NCBI GenBank assembly: GCA_965153355.1
Contig: OZ231128.1
Coordinates: forward strand, 12,896,001-12,960,000
Source of the DNA: Flaccisagitta enflata
Lineage: Eukaryota > Chaetognatha > Sagittoidea > Aphragmophora
Reading direction: 5' to 3'
DNA length: 64,000 nucleotides
Shown here: in pieces, positions 34,741-48,367 of the stretch
Layout: each line of letters begins with the position of its first letter
Numbering within the stretch: the first letter of the stretch is position 1
The notes under the pieces: generated by a model
Told to the model about the DNA's origin: nothing
The model's database searches: none
The model's input: the letters and a program-made list of their open reading frames with translations, nothing else
Program-made: the position numbers and the translations under genes

Positions 34741-35390
34741 CTCAAGAAACTGTAGGGCCTTCAGGATTCTTTGACTTGAGCTTCAGATGGTCTATTCGGG
34801 GTTGACTGTATGGAAAACGGGGAAGAGAGGACGAGATATTGCATCGATTACCGCTATCGCGACGGATGACCGCGCCCTCAACGATAACATCGATCGCATC
34901 CTCGATAATCGCGTCCTCAACAGCAATATTGACCGCATCTTCTACCATGACTTTGCATCAATCGCCTCGCAAGAGGAGATGGGTGATTCCTTTATAGTCA
35001 TCAGAGTAAAATGTTAGAGAAAAGAGATACATTGCCCAACAGAAAGTATTTGCCCTGTCATGAAATTTATCACGAAAAATCATGGAAATTTAGGAAGAGT
35101 GAGGTCACGACTTCATTGCGATGCTGCCTGCACCACTAAGCTTCTGGCTCTAAGCTGTGATCCAAATTTTCTCAAAGAAAGAGTCTTTCCAGTGAGATTT
35201 GAGAAATTTACTAGTTATATATGCATACAGAGATTTTGATGCCAGTGTCAGACGATTTATCACACAGCATTGAAAGAAGTCACATGGTACTTCTTGCCAC
35301 TTAGCATTGTGGAATTGCGCGGTAAAAACGTGGCAGATAAGTAATGATATGTTATATACACTTCTATCACGGACCTCACTAAATGATTTG
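34741..35390. other. Spacer, no gene recognised
   Basis: A 76-aa ORF (34787-35017) has Asp/Asn/Ile-repeat composition and may belong to the retroelement's remains. Nothing else was recognised. Confidence 0.4.
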
Positions 35391-35393
35391 TTT

Positions 35394-35941
<548 letters not shown>

Positions 35942-37862
35942 TGTTGAGTAGGACAGGGGTTCTGACACAAATTTTGGTAGATCCTTCTTGTTAACGGCGC
36001 TTTGGCTCAAAATCAATGTAGTATCAATGTTCTGCCTTTAAAAGTCCACCCATTATGAAGTATCAAGAAATTGTGACCCTACCCCCCAGAAGGTGGTGAC
36101 CTCTGAATTAAACAATTAGCAGCAACAATGAGATTTACAAATGGATCATTCAAAAGCCAGGTGATGATCTCATTTGAAAGGTATTTACGTGGAGAACATG
36201 AAAAATTACTGATATGAAAGAGGGGTCCCAAGGGGGCCATGAGAACCCCTAAAGAGTGATTGAAGAGCTAAACATCCAATACATGAAAATGTGCAATGAT
36301 TTTTTTAAAAACTAGGTAATGGTGTCATTTAAAAGAACGTTTTTGCCATAGAGAGATATGAAAGAAATTACTGTTATGGAAGAGGGCTCCAAGAGGCCCT
36401 AAAGAACCCCAAAGGGGTAAAAGGGTCCCTTAAAGGATCTATAACCATGAAAATATAGATTAGACTCTTTGATAAATCTGATTGTGGTGTTTATGGAATG
36501 TTTCTATGTGGAGAACATGAAATGTTATTGACATGGATGATAGGGTCCCTAAGTGGCCGCTTAGGGCCCCAAAAGGGATTGAAGAGGACCCAAAAGGATC
36601 TAAAGTCTTGAAAATTTAAAATGAATTGATCAAAAAATCTGGTAGTGGTCTCATTTGGAAGGCATTTACATAAAAAACATAAAATGTTACTGATATGGAA
36701 AATTTGGTCCCAGGGGCCCCTAAGGAGCCGCTAAGGAGTAAAAGAGGGCCCCAATGAATCCAAAAACATGAAAATCTTGAGTTGTCATAGTTTTCTTTAA
36801 AAGACAGACCAAAATATACAAACAGATAGGTATACAGACAGAAAGACGGACAATAAGACAGACAAACAAATGGGCGGAAAAAGAGAGTGAGAGTGCAGAG
36901 TGTGGAGTTCAGTTGAGTTTAGCTGGGCAATCAGTTATGGATGTCAAATTCTATGTGTCAAGATTAAGGGAAAATCTTGACACATTTGTCTATCTGTCTT
37001 TTTGTGTGTCTGTCTTTGCCTGTATTTTGTTTTATTTTTGGTCTGTCTTCAGAAAACTAAGACAATTCAAGGTTTCATGTTTTCTTCGTCAGAGACCCTC
37101 TTTTTAATCATGGCAGCTCCTTTGGGAAGCCCCTGAAAATTTTTCCATATCAATAACGTTTATGTTTTTATATGAAAAGTACTTCTAAATGAGACCACTT
37201 AGGCTCATGAACAATTCATTTTAAGAATTTTCAGACTTTAGATCCTTGGTCTCTTCAGTCCCTTTGAGGCCTAAGGCGAAACACAAGTTGTCATCCATGT
37301 CAGTAAATATTTTCATGTTCTTCCGCTGTAGATGCACTTCCAAAAGACCTGCAATCAGGTTTATTTAGTTCTACATTTTCATGGTTATCGTCCTTCAGAC
37401 ACTAACCTCTTTGGGGTTCTTTAAAGGGAGCACTGGGCTTCATCTTCCATATCAATAATTTTCATAATTCTAATAATTAGAAAGCTGTACAAATGTTATA
37501 TTACAGTTTTTTGTAGCAAATCATTGCATTTTCATGTATAGGATGCACAGAGACCCCTTCAGTAAAACAGAAGACATAGATCCCCTTTGTCCCTCTTTTC
37601 ATATCGATGTCTTTCATGTTCTCCGTAAATACCTTCAAAATGAACCATCACCAGGCTGAGATGATCATTTAAATTTATTAACGAAGCGGAGTGCTTAATC
37701 TTTATTCTGCCTCTGGTGAGGGGGTGCGGTCACACCTCCTGATACCCAATGCGACTTTTGAAGGCAGAACATTAATACTACATTGATTTTGAGCCAAAGT
37801 GCCGTTAACAAGAAGGATCTGCCAAAATCTGTGTCAGAACCCCTGTCCTAATGTTGAGTCAG
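35942..37862. mobile_element. 1.9-kb foldback with ~120-bp tandem units in each arm
   Basis: Termini AGGACAGGGGTTCTGACACA (35950) and TGTCAGAACCCCTGTCCTAA (37833) continue inward as inverted repeats for more than 100 bp, including GATCCTTCTTGTTAACGGCG. The left half holds about five units with phrases such as GGGTCCCAAGGGGGCCATGA and ACATGAAAATG. The right half holds their reverse complements. There is no coding capacity. Confidence 0.85.
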
Positions 37863-38165
37863 AAGAAGCCACTGGACAGCAGTGTAGCAGTACAATACAG
37901 CTGTAGCCTTTTTGAAGCATTGTGATGTTGGTTGCGCAGGCTAGAGTGCCAATGCACCCTAGTTATGTTTTCCCCTTTTAAAACTGCCTTCAAACGAGCT
38001 GCTGTTAAACATTTCTTTGCAACTTTTGCAATGAAAAGATATGATCAAGGATGCACTGGGGATTTTTAGCGTTTCCAGTCACATCGGCCTGCAAGATATT
38101 GCTGCGTAATTTTTCTTTACCTGACCTCGTCGACAGGCTGCAGTCATTTCTATTCCGTCCTTCCT
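37863..38165. other. Spacer, nothing recognised
   Basis: Unremarkable sequence between the foldback and the T-rich tract. Confidence 0.4.
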
Positions 38166-38790
38166 TCTCATATTGAGTCACCTTTCGTTATTTCTATCTA
38201 TGCTTTCTTTTCTATTTGTCTTTCATTCTTTTTTTCTTTTTTTCTTTTTTTCTTTTTTTCTTTTTTTCTTTTTTTTTTTTTTTCTTTTTCTTTTTTCTTT
38301 TTTTTCTTTTTTTTTCTTTTTCTTTTTCTTTTTTCTTTCTTTCTTTTTTTCTTTTTTTCTTTTTTTTTTTCTTTCTTTTTTTCTTTTTTCTTTTTCTTTT
38401 TCTTTTTCTTTTTTTCTTATTTTCTTTTTTTCTTTTTTTCTTTTTTTCTTTTTCTTTTTTTCTTTTTTTCTTTTTCTTTTTTTCTTTTTTTTTTCTTTTT
38501 CTTTTTTCTTTTTTTCTTTTTTTCTTTTTCTTTCTTTTTTTCTTTCTTTCTTTCTTTCTTCTTCTTTCTTTCTCTCTTTCTTTCTTTCTTTTTTTTCTTT
38601 CTTGTTGCTGTTTTTGTTTTCGTTGTCGTTGTTTTTGCGTTTGTTTTTGTTTTTGTTTTTGTTTTTGTTTTTGTTTTTGTTTTTGTTTTTGTTTTTGTTT
38701 TTGTTTTTGTTTTTGTTTTTGTTTTTGTTTTTGTGGTTGTGGTTGTGGTTGTTGTTGTTGTTATTGTTGTTGTCGTTTTTTTTTTGTTAT
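38166..38790. repeat. T-rich microsatellite complex
   Basis: (CTTTTTT)n and (TTTC)n occupy 38225-38610. Then about 16 units of TTTTTG (38636-38733), then GTGGTT and GTT units. All long Phe-rich or Lys-rich ORFs are artefacts. Confidence 0.98.
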
Positions 38791-39116
38791 AATTGCTGAT
38801 CATATCCTGTTGTTACTATCTTTCTTTTGTGCCTTTGTTTTGAAACAGCTTGACAGTTCATTATACAGATAAGAGCGAACTCTGCGTGAGTAAAAATGAA
38901 GTTTAAACAAAAGGCCTCGTTTTCCGAAATCCGATGGAATTGAATTGGTAAGGAACCCGACAATGTCGAGATTAAACCCCGGGGTTGCTCGGGGTTACTC
39001 GGGGTTGCTTGGGGTTGTTCGCGGTTGAACCCCGAATCAGCCCCGAGCCTTAGCCCCACTCACTGATAGAGAACAAACATCATTGATCAATTTAATCAAT
39101 TTTCAAGTTTACAAAA
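38791..39116. repeat. Spacer with small GGGGTTGCTC repeat
   Basis: CGGGGTTGCTCGGGGTTACT and following units (38979-39025) form a short 10-bp array that folds back on GAACCCCGAATCAGCCCCGA. Confidence 0.7.
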
Positions 39117-40125
39117 CTGTTTTTTAGACTTCACGTTTTTTTTTATAAGAACATCATTTTTTAGCCGAAGCCTTCAATAGAGATATAGTTATCAGCAAAA
39201 TAATTTTGTGGTTCTTAATTTTCGAGTGATTTGAAGCCTTGATGTTCTTATAAACAAGGTTCTCATAAAAGAAAAAAAGTTATTGTCCAAAGAAGATGTT
39301 CCTCATGCTCGAGGAATTACTTTTAAAAAAGAACCCTTAGCCTCACTTCAAACAAGTGACGCGGGGTCACAATATCGTTGCGGACGGGTGGGCAGGGGGC
39401 ATCCAACCCCTATCCATACCTCATGTCCCCCACTCACATGCACAAAAAGCATCTAAAACACTCGTTTCCTCACTTTTCGACTAGTGTCCAAGGACCGATC
39501 AACGGACCAACGGACCAACGGACCAATGGACTGACGGACCAACGGACGGACATAGCCTCTTAAAGAGTTGCGTGTCCGCAGCTAAAAACTGAGTTCTCTT
39601 TAAAATTACAGCGTGTGTAGTTATTAGTTATTCCAGTGCGTACCATACCAACAGAGATAAGTACAATTCATTTGAAGTCATATCATTGAAGTGATAAAAC
39701 TGTGCACAAAATGCAAATGAGAAAGATGCGGTTTTAAATTCAATCGATTCATTTTTCCCAGTTCGTTTCTTTGACAACCCTATCCCTGAGTTCTACCCTA
39801 CCCTTAAAGTCAAACCTACTCTTTATTTCTAACTTTCCTAAAAAATCAACTATGTCAATGGCTTATTTCTACCCCTAAACTCATCCTAGCCCCTGAACTC
39901 ACTCCTGCCCCTAAACTTGACTGACTGTCATAAAGTGCAACCCTGTGAAAATTATTGATGAAGTTAACTACACTTTTTATCTTTTATAAGAACATCAATT
40001 TTTTTTCTGAAGCCTTCAAAAAAGATAGCTACTAGTAAAATAACTTCAATGTTCTTAATTTTTGAGCGTTTTTAAGGCTTGATGTTCTTATAAACTAGGT
40101 TATTATAAAAAATAAGAAGTGTTCA
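39117..40125. repeat. Two direct 165-bp repeats flanking a type B element
   Basis: The unit has TTTATAAGAACATCA at one end and TTGATGTTCTTATAAAC at the other, so each copy is itself a foldback. Copies lie at about 39130-39275 and 39975-40115. The type B element is between them. Positions 39600-39970 are otherwise unremarkable. Confidence 0.75.
39353..39588 (+). repeat. Type B Helentron-like element
   Basis: It begins CAAGTGACGCGGGGTCACAA and continues GGACGGGTGGGCAGGGGGC. The internal (ACGGACCA)n tract is followed by GAGTTGCGTGTCCGCAGCTAAAAA. It agrees closely with the 12.1-kb copy. Confidence 0.85.
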
Positions 40126-40687
40126 TATTTCATTATTATTTGGTCTACTGATCTCTTACATGTTGGTAACTTGGTCCGCTATATTTGCAAGGATTACAGC
40201 TTTCAACGTCTTGAAATTAAGATTTTGTGAATCTTTGCAAGCAGGTTTGTCTGTCTATCTGAATCTCTAATTGTCCACCAATCCATGAGTATCAGTCCAT
40301 CGTTTGTCCATCGTTCTCATGACGTTGTATAGCCTGGTCTGATCTGACTAGTTCCGACTAAAGCTAGGTACGCTTACGCTTACCCCCCCCCCGACTAGAG
40401 CTTAACAAACCGCCTCCCCCCCCACTAAAGCCAAGCACGCCCCCGCGGTGGCAATAAGCTAAGCTAAGCACTCTCCCCCCCCTCCTGCGGCGGCAATAAC
40501 TTTTGATCAACATTTGCTCTTCCCCTCGGCCTCGCGCTCTCTTTCTAATTTTCCTTCCGGCTTTTTTAGTCGCTTGCTGAGTGACAATGTTAGATACAAA
40601 ATTGAAAATGCGGTCGAGTGCGGAACAACTTTGTCATTCCATCGCGGTTAATGTGGAAGAATGGCCAAGTGAGTTTGAAAAAGACTT
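40126..40687. other. Spacer with C-rich repeat
   Basis: Short repeats of GCTAAGC plus C runs occur at 40365-40490. No gene was seen. Confidence 0.45.
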
Positions 40688-40689
40688 TA

Positions 40690-41670
40690 CTACTCGACTA
40701 AAAAAAAAAAAAACGCCGCACCCTTTTTTGAGTTGATGAATAAGAAAAAAAATCATTTGAACTTTTTTTGTTGAAATGTTTTTCAAGATTTTCAAATTTT
40801 CTTTCATTCTAGCCCAATTCCAGGTCTGTATCTCAAACGGTTTAGGAACTAGAGCTTGCCAAAGTTATCTTCTAATTTGTAAAAATGCTCATTTTTCGAT
40901 ACAATTGCAAACTGATAATGGCAATGTTTCTACTCATTCTTGTGCCATTTTTAAACGAATGAAGCTAGAATGGCCAGATTGGAGCCAAATGAAAGATCTT
41001 TTCAAGAGCTTTCTAACGGTCTACAATTTCAATTTGTTACAGTAGATGTCGTCTAGACTTGGAAATACGGGGGAATTTATTAAAGGAAGACAAATAAACC
41101 TAAGGGACTGATATTTAGAATGTGAACTAATAAAAGGATGCTTTATTGCCTATGGGTGTTGGTTGCCATGGGAAAAGGTTTCCATGTATCTATCCTAAAG
41201 TATCAACATTTTGAGAAATTTTTTGAGGGAACATTGTTTAAAATAAAACTTGCTACAAATTTCCAACAATATGTTCTGTAAGAATATCGCTCGTTTGGCG
41301 GTTGCTAGGGAGCATCACAGGGCTGTCAAACATAGATATGCTCCCTAGCAACGGCTAAACAAGCAACATTCTTACTGAACATATGGTAGGAAGATTATAG
41401 CAGATTTCATTTTAAACAATGTTCCCTCAAAAAAATTCTGAAAATATTGATATTTTAGCATAGTACATGAAAATTTGTTTCCATGGCAACCAATACCCAT
41501 GGGCAATTCCTCTTATTAGCCTATATTCCAAATATCAGTCTTTCAAGTACATTAGTCTACCTGTAGTGAATTCCCCCATATTTCCAAGTCTAAACGACAT
41601 CTAATGTATTTTGAAATTCAATATGACAATTTGCCTTTTAAAAGTGCGGCTTTTTTATTGAGTTGAGAAG
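40690..41670. mobile_element. MITE family E copy, split by MITE family F
   Basis: The left end CTACTCGACTAAAAAAAAAA and right end TTTTTTATTGAGTTGAGAAG are inverted, with TA on both sides (40688-40689, 41671-41672). The body to 41040 and from about 41608 matches the uninterrupted copies at 6.5 and 62.0 kb. The 557 bp between are the family F insertion. Confidence 0.85.
41045..41601. mobile_element. MITE family F, foldback, nested
   Basis: Ends GATGTCGTCTAGACTTGGAA and TTCCAAGTCTAAACGACATC are inverted and flanked by TA. The inner arms include TTGGTTGCCATGGGAAAAGG (41159) and TTTGTTTCCATGGCAACCAA (41471). GTTCTGTAAGAATATCGC pairs with GCAACATTCTTACTGAAC. Relatives: 23350 and 52825. Confidence 0.85.
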
Positions 41671-41758
41671 TATATTTAGAATAGAGGCTACACTAACACC
41701 CCTCTCAAAAATAGGCGAACTGGGATCAGAGCAACTCCTTAAAATGCTTTATGAATTA

Positions 41759-42675
41759 TGTTAGAAATGTATGTCCGTCCGTCTATTAAGTATGTGTGCT
41801 TTTGTTTCTTTTGCGTGCTTTTGGCTTTTCTTCTTTCCTTATTATTCAATGCCGGTGTCTTTTGTTTCTCGCCATTTCTTATAATGAAGGCTAGATGGGT
41901 AACCATATGGTTGCGCCTTGTATTTTATGCCATTTGTTTTTATTACGTAAACAAACATACGTAACTCGTCTTCGTATTATCCAATTTTGGATCGATTGTT
42001 TTTATTTTTATTTACGGCATTGCTTCCTAAAGTGATTGATTGATTTTTCGTGATTGATTGAATGTGCCCTTGGAATTTACTAATTTCAATAATCTCTCAT
42101 CTTTTTATTGCAGATAAACTTATGAACGGACAATTAACGTTAGTTTGACATCGACAGACTGTGGGTTGAAACCAACGAAAGTGGGCCTAAAAGTAAGTTT
42201 TATAGACGCGTCTTTGCTTTTAGTAACGTTGTTTTTATCTTGTCTTCCGGTCTGTTATTTTTGTCTTTTTGCATTTTGCATTTTTATCGCCGGATTTTAG
42301 TATGGTTTTTATCGTTTGCCCGATCAGCTTACTATGGGGATGATATGGATGAATTTAATGGGATGGGCCGGGGCAGGGGCAGGTATTATCAGGTGGCATG
42401 GGCTCTGAAGAAGATGAACATGTTGTCATGTGCTGTTTCTGTCCTTTATTGTGTCCTGTCTCGATTTCATGTTATCTTTTGCGTTTGCTGATCACCATTA
42501 ACGCCCACTTTCCCTTTCATTTTATCCCCTCTCTTCAGTTGTTGAAATTTTTATGGAATAAACGAGACGATCGCCTTCCTATTTTCCAATCGGCCAACTT
42601 TCTTTCACCACAAGTCGTCAGTCAGCTAGACGCTCATAGACAGTGCCAGTTGAAACTCGTGGGCGTAATTTATAA
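41759..42675 (+). mobile_element. Lone BEL/Pao LTR copy
   Basis: It matches 28217-29130 from TGTTAGAAATGTATGTCCGT through GTGGGCGTAATT, with scattered substitutions and indels. The terminal CATATTTCAACA is absent. No coding sequence adjoins it. It could be a solo LTR or a fragment. It is probably not the 3' LTR of the 28-kb element, because no pol region lies between them. Confidence 0.75.
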
Positions 42676-43734
42676 ATTATTTATGAAGAGTCTGAGTGTT
42701 AAGGTAACTTTAAGATATGTAATTTCCAGCAGGGTTTTACATTGATATCATGCTTCTGTATTTTTGATGGAAGTTCCAAATTGACCGGTGAAACCAACCT
42801 ATTTGTCAAGGAATTCAGTCACTTTGTGGGGCTGTTCCTTATTCCCAATGTGTCATAGTTGCTTGCTAGTTACACAACTCAGGAATAGCAGTTTTCTCCC
42901 CACTCATATGAAAAAAAAATGAGAAAGTTTTTGCCGTCTATTCAGAAAAAATTCCTTGTCAAAGTCAGTCTAACATTTGTAAGAGTTCTATCCAGTCGTT
43001 TCCATGGCATTCAGCGCCTTGATTTTTTTCGTAAACAAATCTCCCCCGTGGGTTTTTTAGAAAACTATAACTAGAAAAGTCTGCCAAAAAAAAGAAAGAA
43101 AAAGAGCGCAAAACAAGCTTACCGTAAGCACCGTCCATAATATTTTTCCATTTATTCTTCTTTTCAAAAATTGAAAAATCGCTTGACCTAATCATTTTTG
43201 AAAGTGTAGAGTAATACCTCAATTCTAAGCTCTTGCAGTGAAACGATCTTCCACCATATTTTTGACATAGCAAACACCCAGGGCCACACACTAGTGCGAA
43301 TGCTCTATCTGGCCTCCGTTTGCGAAAATACTATATTTGATTGTTTCCGTGTCAAATTTCAGCCCTCTCAACGCATTTTTACTCTCAATTTTGATCAGTT
43401 TCCCAGTTCATTTAATTTTGAGTGGGGTTTCATAAGTTAGACTATGAGCTTTCAGAAGATATCAGTGGGTGGAACATGGAAAGAGATCGTAAATATTGGC
43501 AAGTTCAGTCTTGAACAAGAGAAGAAGAACAAAAACAAAAGAATCTGAACAAGAGAACAAGAACAAGAGAATCTGAACAAGAGAATTTGCGACGGGTTTT
43601 CTCGGTTGAGCTTTTCCAAAGATTTTAAGTGTGGGAACAAAGAGGAAGAAATTGCCGTCGTAAATATGAAGACAACCTCGTCCTTATCACCAACCGATGG
43701 GAGCGAGAAAGAACTAGTCATCCAGGGATCGCAA
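42676..43734. other. Spacer, nothing recognised
   Basis: A (GAACAAGA)n run of about 90 bp occurs at 43510-43590. The two minus-strand ORFs of 90-108 aa have no domain or splice context. Confidence 0.4.
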
Positions 43735-44125
43735 ATGGTCAGCGGTACTCAATGCCCTGCCCGGAGTGATCCAGTGAAGAAGTGGAGTGAGAGCAGGGTA
43801 GCGTGCCTAAAGGTCCGATGTCCTGTAGAACACAGGGGTGAATTTCCAAATCCTGAGGGTGTATATTTCAGGCCTAAGATGACTGTTTTAGGCCACTGAA
43901 TGCATATTTCAGGGCTGGAGGGCAGAATTTAGGCTTGGAGAGCAGATTTGATGTTTGGAGGGCTTATTGAAGGTCTGGAGGGCAGATTCGAGGTCTGGAG
44001 GGCCTTGATGATCAATGGGTGGGGGATGGTGGAAAGATGGACGGAAGAAAAGACAGACGTCTGGAAATTCTCCCCTGTGTTCTACAGGACATCGGCCCTT
44101 TGGGGCCGCTGCCCAAAGAGGACAA
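43735..44125. mobile_element. Family D element
   Basis: Left arm CCGATGTCCTGTAGAACACA with GGGGTGAATTTCC; right arm GGAAATTCTCCCCTGTGTTC with TACAGGACATCGGCCC. The centre has GGTCTGGAGGGCAGATTYGA units in one orientation only. CCCTTTGGGGCCGCTGCCC closes it. Confidence 0.8.
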
Positions 44126-44365
44126 CAACAAAGAAATCAGAGGAAAAAAACATTACTATCTAAAAAATAGAAATTTTCCCATCTGAAGACAAGCATCATC
44201 TGTGGAAAAGTACTGCTCTTCAAGTTTTAATGAAACTGTTTCAATCACGACCAAACCGGGGCTGGTAGCTCAAATCGTTTAGGAACAGCACTTTTCCACA
44301 AAAGATGCATATGTTCCGGTGGCAACGTTTCTATTTTTCAGAAAAGTAAAAACAACAAAAACAAT

Positions 44366-44448
<83 letters not shown>

Positions 44449-44569
44449 CGTAACTGATACACCCAGCTCATGGCTGTTTCTGCGTCACGAACATATGAAA
44501 AACCCACGCACAGAAGTCACAGAAACCCCCTCCGGGTTTTACTCCCCTCCGCCCCCCCCCCCCACACAC
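44126..44569. repeat. Spacer with (CAA)n microsatellite
   Basis: A CAA run at about 44353-44449. Upstream at 44255-44290, GGTAGCTCAAATCGTTTAGG matches the module shared by several MITE families. Confidence 0.8.
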
Positions 44570-44985
44570 TAGTTCGCTTGCATGTTCACATAACAATGGT
44601 GGTTACGTCTGTCAGGGTGCCTAAAGATGCAAATATTAAACTTTGCCCAGCAAAAATGTTTTTCTTCTGCAAAAATGCTTTCAAATTAGCCATTGCGCGA
44701 ATTTCAATTCAATTGGGAACCGCTTTAGGGTGATTAGAGATTCTGTAGATCTGTGTGAGAGTGACAGAATTTTCATAATGGAAATACAGATTCCAATATT
44801 GATTCCATGCAAACTTTAACCTCACCTTGAAGATGGTTTCTGATTGATTTGTAAGTCGCGCGATGGCTCATTAAAAGCATTTTTGCTAGGGAAAAACATT
44901 TTGGTCAGGCAACGTACAATTTTGTGGATTTTCTAAGCATTCTGACAGACGTAACGGTGGTGCGAGCAAACGATTGTCAAAAACA
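44570..44985. repeat. Foldback repeat
   Basis: AATGGTGGTTACGTCTGTCA (44595) pairs with TGACAGACGTAACGGTGGTG (44943). CAGCAAAAATGTTTTTCTTC (44651) pairs with GCTAGGGAAAAACATTTTGG (44887). Confidence 0.7.
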
Positions 44986-45054
44986 GACGCACTCGGAAAG
45001 AGATCTCATACATAGTCAAAAAAATGCTCGAAATAGAAGCAAGGTCATTAGAAT

Positions 45055-45316
45055 TAAGTCGCGTGCGTCGGCACTTTCAAAAAAAGTCAGGCAGACAGAC
45101 AGACAAACATTTTTTTCAAAAAGACATTTAAAATGGTTGTTTAGACCTCTTGTTGTTTACACCTCTTGTTGTTCACACCTGTTTTTTCTCTACCATTCAG
45201 AGACATAAAAACGTCTTTGTAACAGACGGAGGGACGGAGGGACGGAGGGACAGACGGAGGGACAAAACGAAAAGTGGCTTATAGAGTAGCGTAGCACGCG
45301 CACGCGACTAAAAAAA
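45055..45316 (+). repeat. Type C Helentron-like element
   Basis: It carries TTAAGTCGCGTGCGTCGG, (ACAGACGGAGGG)n, AAAGTGGCTTATAGAGTAGC and a terminal GCACGCGCACGCGACTAAAA. Confidence 0.7.
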
Positions 45317-45599
45317 CAATGGGAGAGAGAGGCATTTCAACAAAAGGGTTTTGTGTCCCTCCACTTGGTGAGTTCTCCTCCAATAATTGGCTGAGTTACG
45401 AGGGTCTCAACCCAGTCATGCGCAGAAACTAAAATGACAACGAAGAGAATGAAAAGATTGTCGCAAGTTTTTAGTTGCGTGAAAACCATCGCACAACGAC
45501 TAACAACGATTAAATGATGATATCATCGCATTTGCACTACTCAAAATTCAAAAGTAAGAACAGAAAAGAAAAAGGGGCCTAGTATAATGTGAATTTGGA
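45317..45599. other. Spacer, nothing recognised
   Basis: No repeat or exon was noticed. Confidence 0.35.
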
Positions 45600-46505
45600 A
45601 TTGTTGATATCTGCAGATTATTACATATTACATATAACATATTACTATTACATGGTATGGTTTCTTAACAATGTTACCCTCGGGTGATTTGTTGAATTTT
45701 GGTTAAAAAAGTAACCATCATTGCCCTAACTACTGTCGGTAAGCAGTTTGCTTTTGGGTTAGATTGAGATGGAATGTTCTTCAGATTCTGTTTTAAGGAA
45801 AACTAGGATCGGTGCGCGTATTAACTAGTCATTCTTCCATTTATTTCAGTTTGGGTATAGTGGGGGATATTGTTCCACTTTTCATATTACATATTACATA
45901 TTACATATTACATATTACATATTACATATTACATATTACATATTACATATTACATAGACAGAAATTGGTGACTTTTTTTAAATGATGCATAACTTTTGAC
46001 CAGTCTTGTGATAATTTCTGAAGAGGGAATATTTCTTTAGAAATTTAAAGGATAGTTGTGATGGGTCCGGATTAAACACCAGTGAGAGCTCCAAAGGCTC
46101 TCATCCTTTATCAAAGTAGTTTTGAGTAGTAATGTTGTCCAACTTTCATATTACATATTACATATTACATCTTACATATTACATATTACATTTATCTTAG
46201 TTTATCTTATTATCCATTTATCCTAGTTTGGGTATATTGAGGGATATTGTTCCACTTGTCATATCACATATCACATTATTATCATTACATTATTATCATT
46301 ATATAGTACATATTACAAATTACATTATTCTCATTACATTATCATTATTACATATTACATATTACATGTTATCATTACAGATTACATATCACATATTACG
46401 TATTTCATATTACAAATTACAAATTACAAATTACAAATTACAAATTACAAATCACAAATTACAAATTACAAATTACAAATTGCAAATTACAAATTACATA
46501 TTGCA
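45600..46505. repeat. (ATTACAT)n and (ATTACAA)n heptamer arrays
   Basis: ACATATT blocks occur at 45623-45650, 45883-45955, 46147-46195 and 46255-46405. They turn into ATTACAA units at 46405-46500. Parts of the spacers repeat (GTTTGGGTATAnTGnGGGATATTG at 45850 and 46225), so the array and flank expanded together. Confidence 0.95.
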
Positions 46506-46554
46506 TTACAGCCTTGCCCCTCGTTAACGGCCCCACGGGGACCCTTCAAATTTG

Positions 46555-46555
46555 T

Positions 46556-46610
<55 letters not shown>
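46555..46610. repeat. (GA)n microsatellite
   Basis: A GA run followed by GACAGACA units to about 46690. Confidence 0.98.
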
Positions 46611-46612
<2 letters not shown>

Positions 46613-47150
46613 ACAGACAGACAGACAGACAAATAGAGAAACAGAAAGACAGACAGACAGACAGACTGACAGAAAGACACTGACAGACTGAAAGCCACCA
46701 TGGTTTTTCCCCAATCAGAGTGGGGATCAATGGTCACTGGCCCACTGGGCTACAGGCAGTTTGCCGCTTTCAAGGAGTTTAGGGTCATTTTAGCCCAAAA
46801 TATTTGACCGATATAGGCGATTCACCGCTAAATGCGTGGCCGTCATCTAAGGGCAATTTAGCATTATAAAAGGCCGGAAAAAATTGGGACCGCAGCTTGT
46901 TGTACGCTAATGGCGGGTCATCGTTAGCGGCGTTGTCAAGGAAGCGGGGTTCCACTGTATATTATTGCATTATTATTACTACATATTACATATCACTGGG
47001 CTATTTAGAAGCATGATTTTCATAAACATTCAGTTTTAATGTTGCACACGCGATTATAATTGTTGAATAGTTGTTAGACAGAAACGCGAACATTAATATG
47101 GCAACAAAACAAAATTTTGGCGCCATTGCTAATACTATTTTTTTTGCTAT
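46611..47150. other. Spacer, nothing firm
   Basis: GCGGGGTTCCACTGTATATT at about 46945 resembles one pogo-like terminus; a partner end was not established. Confidence 0.35.
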
Positions 47151-47310
<160 letters not shown>

Positions 47311-47652
47311 TTGTATCTTTGGCGCTGAGAGAAAGCAGCATTGAACATGAACAGACATGACCCACACACCAACACAGACACACACACAAACAATGAAAAA
47401 AACGAAAGGAAAAAGCCTCTTAAGGAGTCGCTTGTCCGCGACTAAAAATCGTAACAAGGTCATATACACAACTACCGAAGTCGCGTACGGGTATGCAGGG
47501 GTGGTATAGTAAAAGGCTAACCCAAGCATTTGAGCAGGAGCAGTAATGCAAAAACCGCCTGTAAACGCCGCAAAACTGATGGTGACCGACCGACTGACTG
47601 ACCAACAGACAAAGCGGCAGCGGGTTATAGAGTCGCGTGCACGCGACAAAAA
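47311..47652 (+). repeat. Two adjoining Helentron-like 3' ends
   Basis: The first ends at 47449 with TAAGGAGTCGCTTGTCCGCG and ACTAAAAAT. A type C copy then begins (ACAACTACCGAAGTCGCGTA) and ends AGAGTCGCGTGCACGCGACA at about 47646. One element therefore sits directly behind the other. Confidence 0.75.
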
Positions 47653-47717
47653 AACGAGAACTAAACTAAAATAAGCAGTTACAGGGAAATCGGATGGAAA
47701 CGGAAAGCGGCCGACGT

Positions 47718-48240
<523 letters not shown>

Positions 48241-48367
48241 GAGACAGAGACAGAGAACGAGACAGAGAGAGGAAGAGTGCGAGTGACAAAAAAAGAACAG
48301 ACTAAAGTGTCAAACAAAGGAGCAATAAACGGGGCGGAGAAAAAAACGACCGACGCGCGGTCACAAT

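Noticed and set aside
38173-38872. Poly-Phe/Lys/Thr ORFs of 130-218 aa
   Set aside because: They translate T-rich microsatellites.
44255-44295. GGGGCTGGTAGCTCAAATCG as a tRNA start
   Set aside because: No matching acceptor stem, anticodon arm or T arm follows. It is the module shared by MITE families.
46255-46505. Regular ATTACAT/ATTACAA spacing as a CRISPR-like array
   Set aside because: The units are contiguous heptamers without unique spacers; it is a simple satellite.
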